In this document: piece after piece, positions 61,354 to 64,000 of the stretch | How the letters are laid out: every line of letters begins with the position of its first letter | Position numbering within the stretch: the stretch's first letter is position 1 | Program-made: the position numbers and the translations under genes | DNA from: Sipunculus nudus | Lineage: Eukaryota; Annelida; Sipuncula; Golfingiida; Sipunculidae | Assembly: GCA_026874595.1 (NCBI GenBank) | Contig: CM049321.1 | Location: 19,624,979 to 19,688,978 of the forward strand | Direction of reading: 5' to 3' | Length of the DNA: 64,000 bases | The notes under the pieces: model-generated | What the model was told of the DNA's origin: nothing | The model's input: only the letters and a program-made list of their open reading frames with translations | Database searches by the model: none

Positions 61354-61452
61354 AATGAAAAGACATCACTGCATCTTGCAGCAAAGGAAGGAAATGTTGA
61401 CACGTGTCGTGTCTTGTTGGATAAAAATGCGGCGGTGGATGCCCGGGATAAG
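61354..61452 (+). CDS. Ankyrin-repeat exon 3 of group 3
   Basis: A 99-nt phase-0 exon, acceptor TGTTTTCAG, donor GTACGT. The repeat opens NEKTSLHLAAKEGNVD and continues TCRVLLDKNAAVDARDK. The last 24 bases of coding sequence (AAAAATGCGGCGGTGGATGCCCG region) are nearly identical to exon 2, showing recent duplication. The following intron begins GTACGTTTTGCC, related to the type A introns further on. Confidence 0.93.
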
Positions 61453-61805
61453 GTACGTTTTGCCGATGTGTCAATAATTTAGGATCGATCTCTTACCTAA
61501 TTTTTTACTAACTTCAGTCCTATTTTCAATATTGACATGAAAATATAACCTGACGTTTAAGCATAGAATGTACCGTATTATGAATACTTGTTTTGTCTCT
61601 TGCCCTGAAATTCCAAATCAATCGAATTGTGTATGTCCATAATAACATATGAAACAAAGCAATCTCATTATAATAAAAAATAAAATAAAACTGTGTGTCT
61701 AGTCAATGTCCTCATGAAATTCATGTATATGTACATAAGATTCACAAATTAAGAAAAAATAATTCAACAAACGGGAACCATAAAATATATTCTATATGTT
61801 TTTAG

Positions 61806-61905
61806 AATAGGCAAAATACCCCTGCATCTTGCCTCAAAGGAAGGCCATGTTTCCGTGTGTCGTATCATATTAAATAAATATGCGGCGGTGAATACCCCTG
61901 ATCAC
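61806..61905 (+). pseudogene. Dead ankyrin exon: 1-nt insertion and GG donor
   Basis: The exon matches the one at 63125-63223 in its first half but is 100 nt long. AATAGGCAAAATACCCCTG replaces AATAGGCAAACACCCCTG, which throws the TPLH helix out of frame. The donor position reads GGACGT where the sister copies have GTACGT (61906-61911). The second half and the following intron resemble the exon at 62633-62731. The exon therefore looks like a hybrid of the two alternating exon types made by unequal crossing-over, which then decayed. Splicing probably skips it; because the array is phase 0, skipping keeps the frame. Confidence 0.85.
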
Positions 61906-62178
61906 GGACGTTCTGCCGTATTGTTAATACTATAGTATCAATCTTTATTAATTTACATATTTTAGCTTCCTCTAGATTGATAAGACAGTGAATACACTCG
62001 TCTTATCTATCAAACTACAAAATCAAACCTCTTTTTCAATATGCACACGAAAATATAACCTTACGTAGTAGCAAAGATTGTACCGATTTGTGAATTCTGT
62101 TTTTGTCTCCAGCCCTGGAATTAACAAATCAGTAAAATTGTTTATAACCAATATGACATGTGTAACAAAGCAATTTCC

Positions 62179-62229
62179 GTGTGTCGTATCTTTTTGGATA
62201 CAAATGCAGCGGTGGATACGCCTGATGAA
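62179..62229 (+). pseudogene. Dead ankyrin exon: 5' half and acceptor deleted
   Basis: Only the second half of an ankyrin exon remains (VSVCRIFLDTNAAVDTPDE in frame), followed by an intact donor GTACGTTCTTC. The sequence just before it, GACATGTGTAACAAAGCAA, is intron sequence that in the sister copy lies at 62970-62995, about 140 bases before that copy's acceptor. A deletion of roughly 170-190 bases therefore fused mid-intron to mid-exon. Without a 3' splice site it cannot be spliced in as a normal exon. Confidence 0.85.
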
Positions 62230-62632
62230 GTACGTTCTTCTTCTCTGTAAATACTATAGACACGATTTTGTTTTCTTGACATTTTTTTTAATCATTTATG
62301 TTCCTCTGGATATGTGATAGACTGATTATACTCGTCTTATCTATCAACATATTAAATTAAACCCTTTGTTGAATATACACATTATAACCTAACCTGACGT
62401 AGTAGCAAAATCTACCTTGTGCTTTTGGGTGTGTCTCCTGCCAAGAATTTGCAAATCGAATCGATCATATCCATTATGTGATATATGCAACACAACATTA
62501 TCATTCACGATAACACAAAGACCTATTAATATTGCTTAATCTATTTCCTTATGAAATTCAGATATATCAGTCTACTTTGCATAAAAATAGGGTAAACAAG
62601 GTCAACAGTATAAGACATTGTATATATTTCAG

Positions 62633-62731
62633 AATGAACAGACAGCCCTGCATCTTGCTTCAAAGGAAGGCCATGCTGACGTGTGTCGTATCTTATTGGA
62701 TAAATATGCGGAGGTGAATACCCCTGATCAA
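62633..62731 (+). CDS. Ankyrin-repeat exon of group 3 (type N-E-Q)
   Basis: A 99-nt phase-0 exon, acceptor ATATATTTCAG, donor GTACGT. The repeat opens NEQTALHLASKEGHAD and continues VCRILLDKYAEVNTPDQ. It is followed by a type A intron (GTACGTCCTGCCGTATTGTC). Confidence 0.93.
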
Positions 62732-63124
62732 GTACGTCCTGCCGTATTGTCAATACTATAGTATCAATCTCTATTAATTTATATACTTTAGCTTCCTCTG
62801 GATTAATAAGACAGTGAATACACTCGTCTTATCTATCAAACTACAAAATTAAACCCCCTCTTCAATATACACACGAAAATATAACCTAACTTAGTAGCAA
62901 ATAGTGTACAGAATTTTGAATTGTGTTTTTGTCTCCAGCCCTGGAATTACAAATCAATTGTTTATATCCATTATGACATGTGTAACAAAGAAATCTCATT
63001 GCAACAAAACAAATAAATCTGTCTATAAAGTCAATCTCCTATGTAATTCAAATATGAAGGATTTATAAATAAAGAAAAAATAAATCAACAAACGATAGCA
63101 ATAAGATATATTCTATGTTTTCAG

Positions 63125-63223
63125 AATAGGCAAACACCCCTGCATCTTGCTTCAAAGAAAGGCCATGTTTCCGTGTGTCGTATCTTGTTGGATACAAATG
63201 CAGCGGTGGATGCGCCTGATGAA
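63125..63223 (+). CDS. Ankyrin-repeat exon of group 3 (type N-R-Q)
   Basis: A 99-nt phase-0 exon, acceptor ATGTTTTCAG, donor GTACGT. The repeat opens NRQTPLHLASKKGHVS and continues VCRILLDTNAAVDAPDE. It is followed by a type B intron (GTACGTTCTTCTTCTCTGTG). It is the intact sister of both dead exons: its 5' half matches 61806 and its 3' half matches 62179. Confidence 0.93.
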
Positions 63224-63631
63224 GTACGTTCTTCTTCTCTGTGAATACTATAGACACTATTTTGTTTTTTTTTACATGTTTTTTTAAATTATTTAAGTAC
63301 CTCTGAATATGTGATACACTAATACTCTCGTCTTAACTAGCAACAAATTAATTTAAACCCTTTGCTGAATATACATATAATAACCTAACCTGACGTAGTA
63401 GCAAAATCTACCTTGGGCTTTTTGGTGAGTCTCCTGACAAGAACTTGCAAATCGACCAAACAGATCTTAGCTATTATATGTTTATGCAACACAACATTAT
63501 CATTAACGAAAACACGAAGACCTATTAATGTTAGTTCATCTTTTCCCTTATGTTATTCTGATATATCAATTTTACTTTGCATAAAATAGAGCAAACAAGG
63601 TAAACCGTATAAGGCATTGTATATATTTCAG

Positions 63632-63730
63632 AATGGACAGACACCCCTGCATCTTGCCTCAAAGGAAGGCCATGCTAATGTGTGTCGTATCTTGTTAGAT
63701 AAATTTGCGGGGGTGAATACAACTGATCAA
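63632..63730 (+). CDS. Ankyrin-repeat exon of group 3, last in window
   Basis: A 99-nt phase-0 exon, acceptor ATATATTTCAG, donor GTACGT. The repeat opens NGQTPLHLASKEGHAN and continues VCRILLDKFAGVNTTDQ. It belongs with the exon at 62633 (type A intron follows: GTACGTTCTGCCGTATTGTC). The array continues beyond the window. Confidence 0.93.
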
Positions 63731-64000
63731 GTACGTTCTGCCGTATTGTCAATAATGTAGTAACATTCTTTACTAATTTACATATTCTAGCTTCCTGTGG
63801 ATTAACGAGACAATTAATACACTCGTCTTATCTATCAAACTACAAAAACAAACTCCTTGTTCAAAATGCACACGAAAATATAACTTGACTTAGTATCATA
63901 GAGTGTACCAGATTGGCAATTATGTTTTTGTCTCCAGCCGTGGAATTTTAAAAAATCAATTTCTTTACATTCATTATGATATTTGTAACAAAGCACTCTC

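Noticed and set aside
1-64000. CRISPR arrays or bacterial operons
   Set aside because: No spaced identical direct repeats of CRISPR type and no prokaryotic gene layout; the splice structure is eukaryotic.

Overview
The window looks like invertebrate nuclear DNA, most likely from a mollusc or another lophotrochozoan. That is inferred from small exons with GT/AG splice sites in long AT-rich introns, a tRNA-headed SINE, decayed LINEs and dense satellite DNA. No bacterial operon, tRNA, rRNA or CRISPR array was seen.

Host genes. Three groups of ankyrin-repeat exons lie on the + strand. Nearly every exon is 99 nt, starts and ends in phase 0 and encodes one complete 33-residue ankyrin repeat. Group 1 (2-8233) is the 3' end of a gene: three ankyrin exons, a charged 30-residue exon and a last exon with the stop. 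Group 2 (22099-23552) has five exons. Group 3 (60512-63730, continuing past the right edge) is an expanding array of exon+intron duplicates. It has six normal exons and two exons caught decaying: one has a frameshift and a GG donor, the other lost its 5' half and acceptor. Groups 2 and 3 could belong to one gene or several; 37 kb of non-coding DNA separates them.

Viral block. From 12171 to about 18330, and again at about 20690-22076, the sequence becomes GC-rich and compact, with all credible ORFs on the minus strand. It carries remnants of a Polinton/Maverick (adintovirus-like) capsid module. These are two tandem double-jelly-roll major-capsid-like genes (one with its middle deleted), a penton/minor-capsid-like gene, a small basic protein, a helical protein of unknown function, two small ORFs and a Pro/Thr-rich basic protein. 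Five ORFs have a TATA box 34-99 nt upstream of the ATG, as in autonomous viral transcription units. Most coding regions are broken by frameshifts and stops. No DNA polymerase B, integrase, packaging ATPase or protease was recognised. The right end of the block lies 22 nt from an ankyrin exon.

Repeats. 23.5-60.5 kb holds no recognisable host gene. It contains a collinear triplicated segment (about 33.3-40.9, 41.3-47.9 and 47.9-51.4 kb, with a partial copy at 29.9-30.6 kb) and a satellite with GGTCAnnnTGACC palindromes. It also has a precise 23-bp x 7 minisatellite, a duplicated unit with a 13-bp hairpin, a 5'-truncated L1/Tx1-type LINE (52.5-55.5 kb) and a tRNA-derived SINE (59.14-59.37 kb). 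A second, older LINE remnant sits in a group 1 intron (3.95-5.06 kb).
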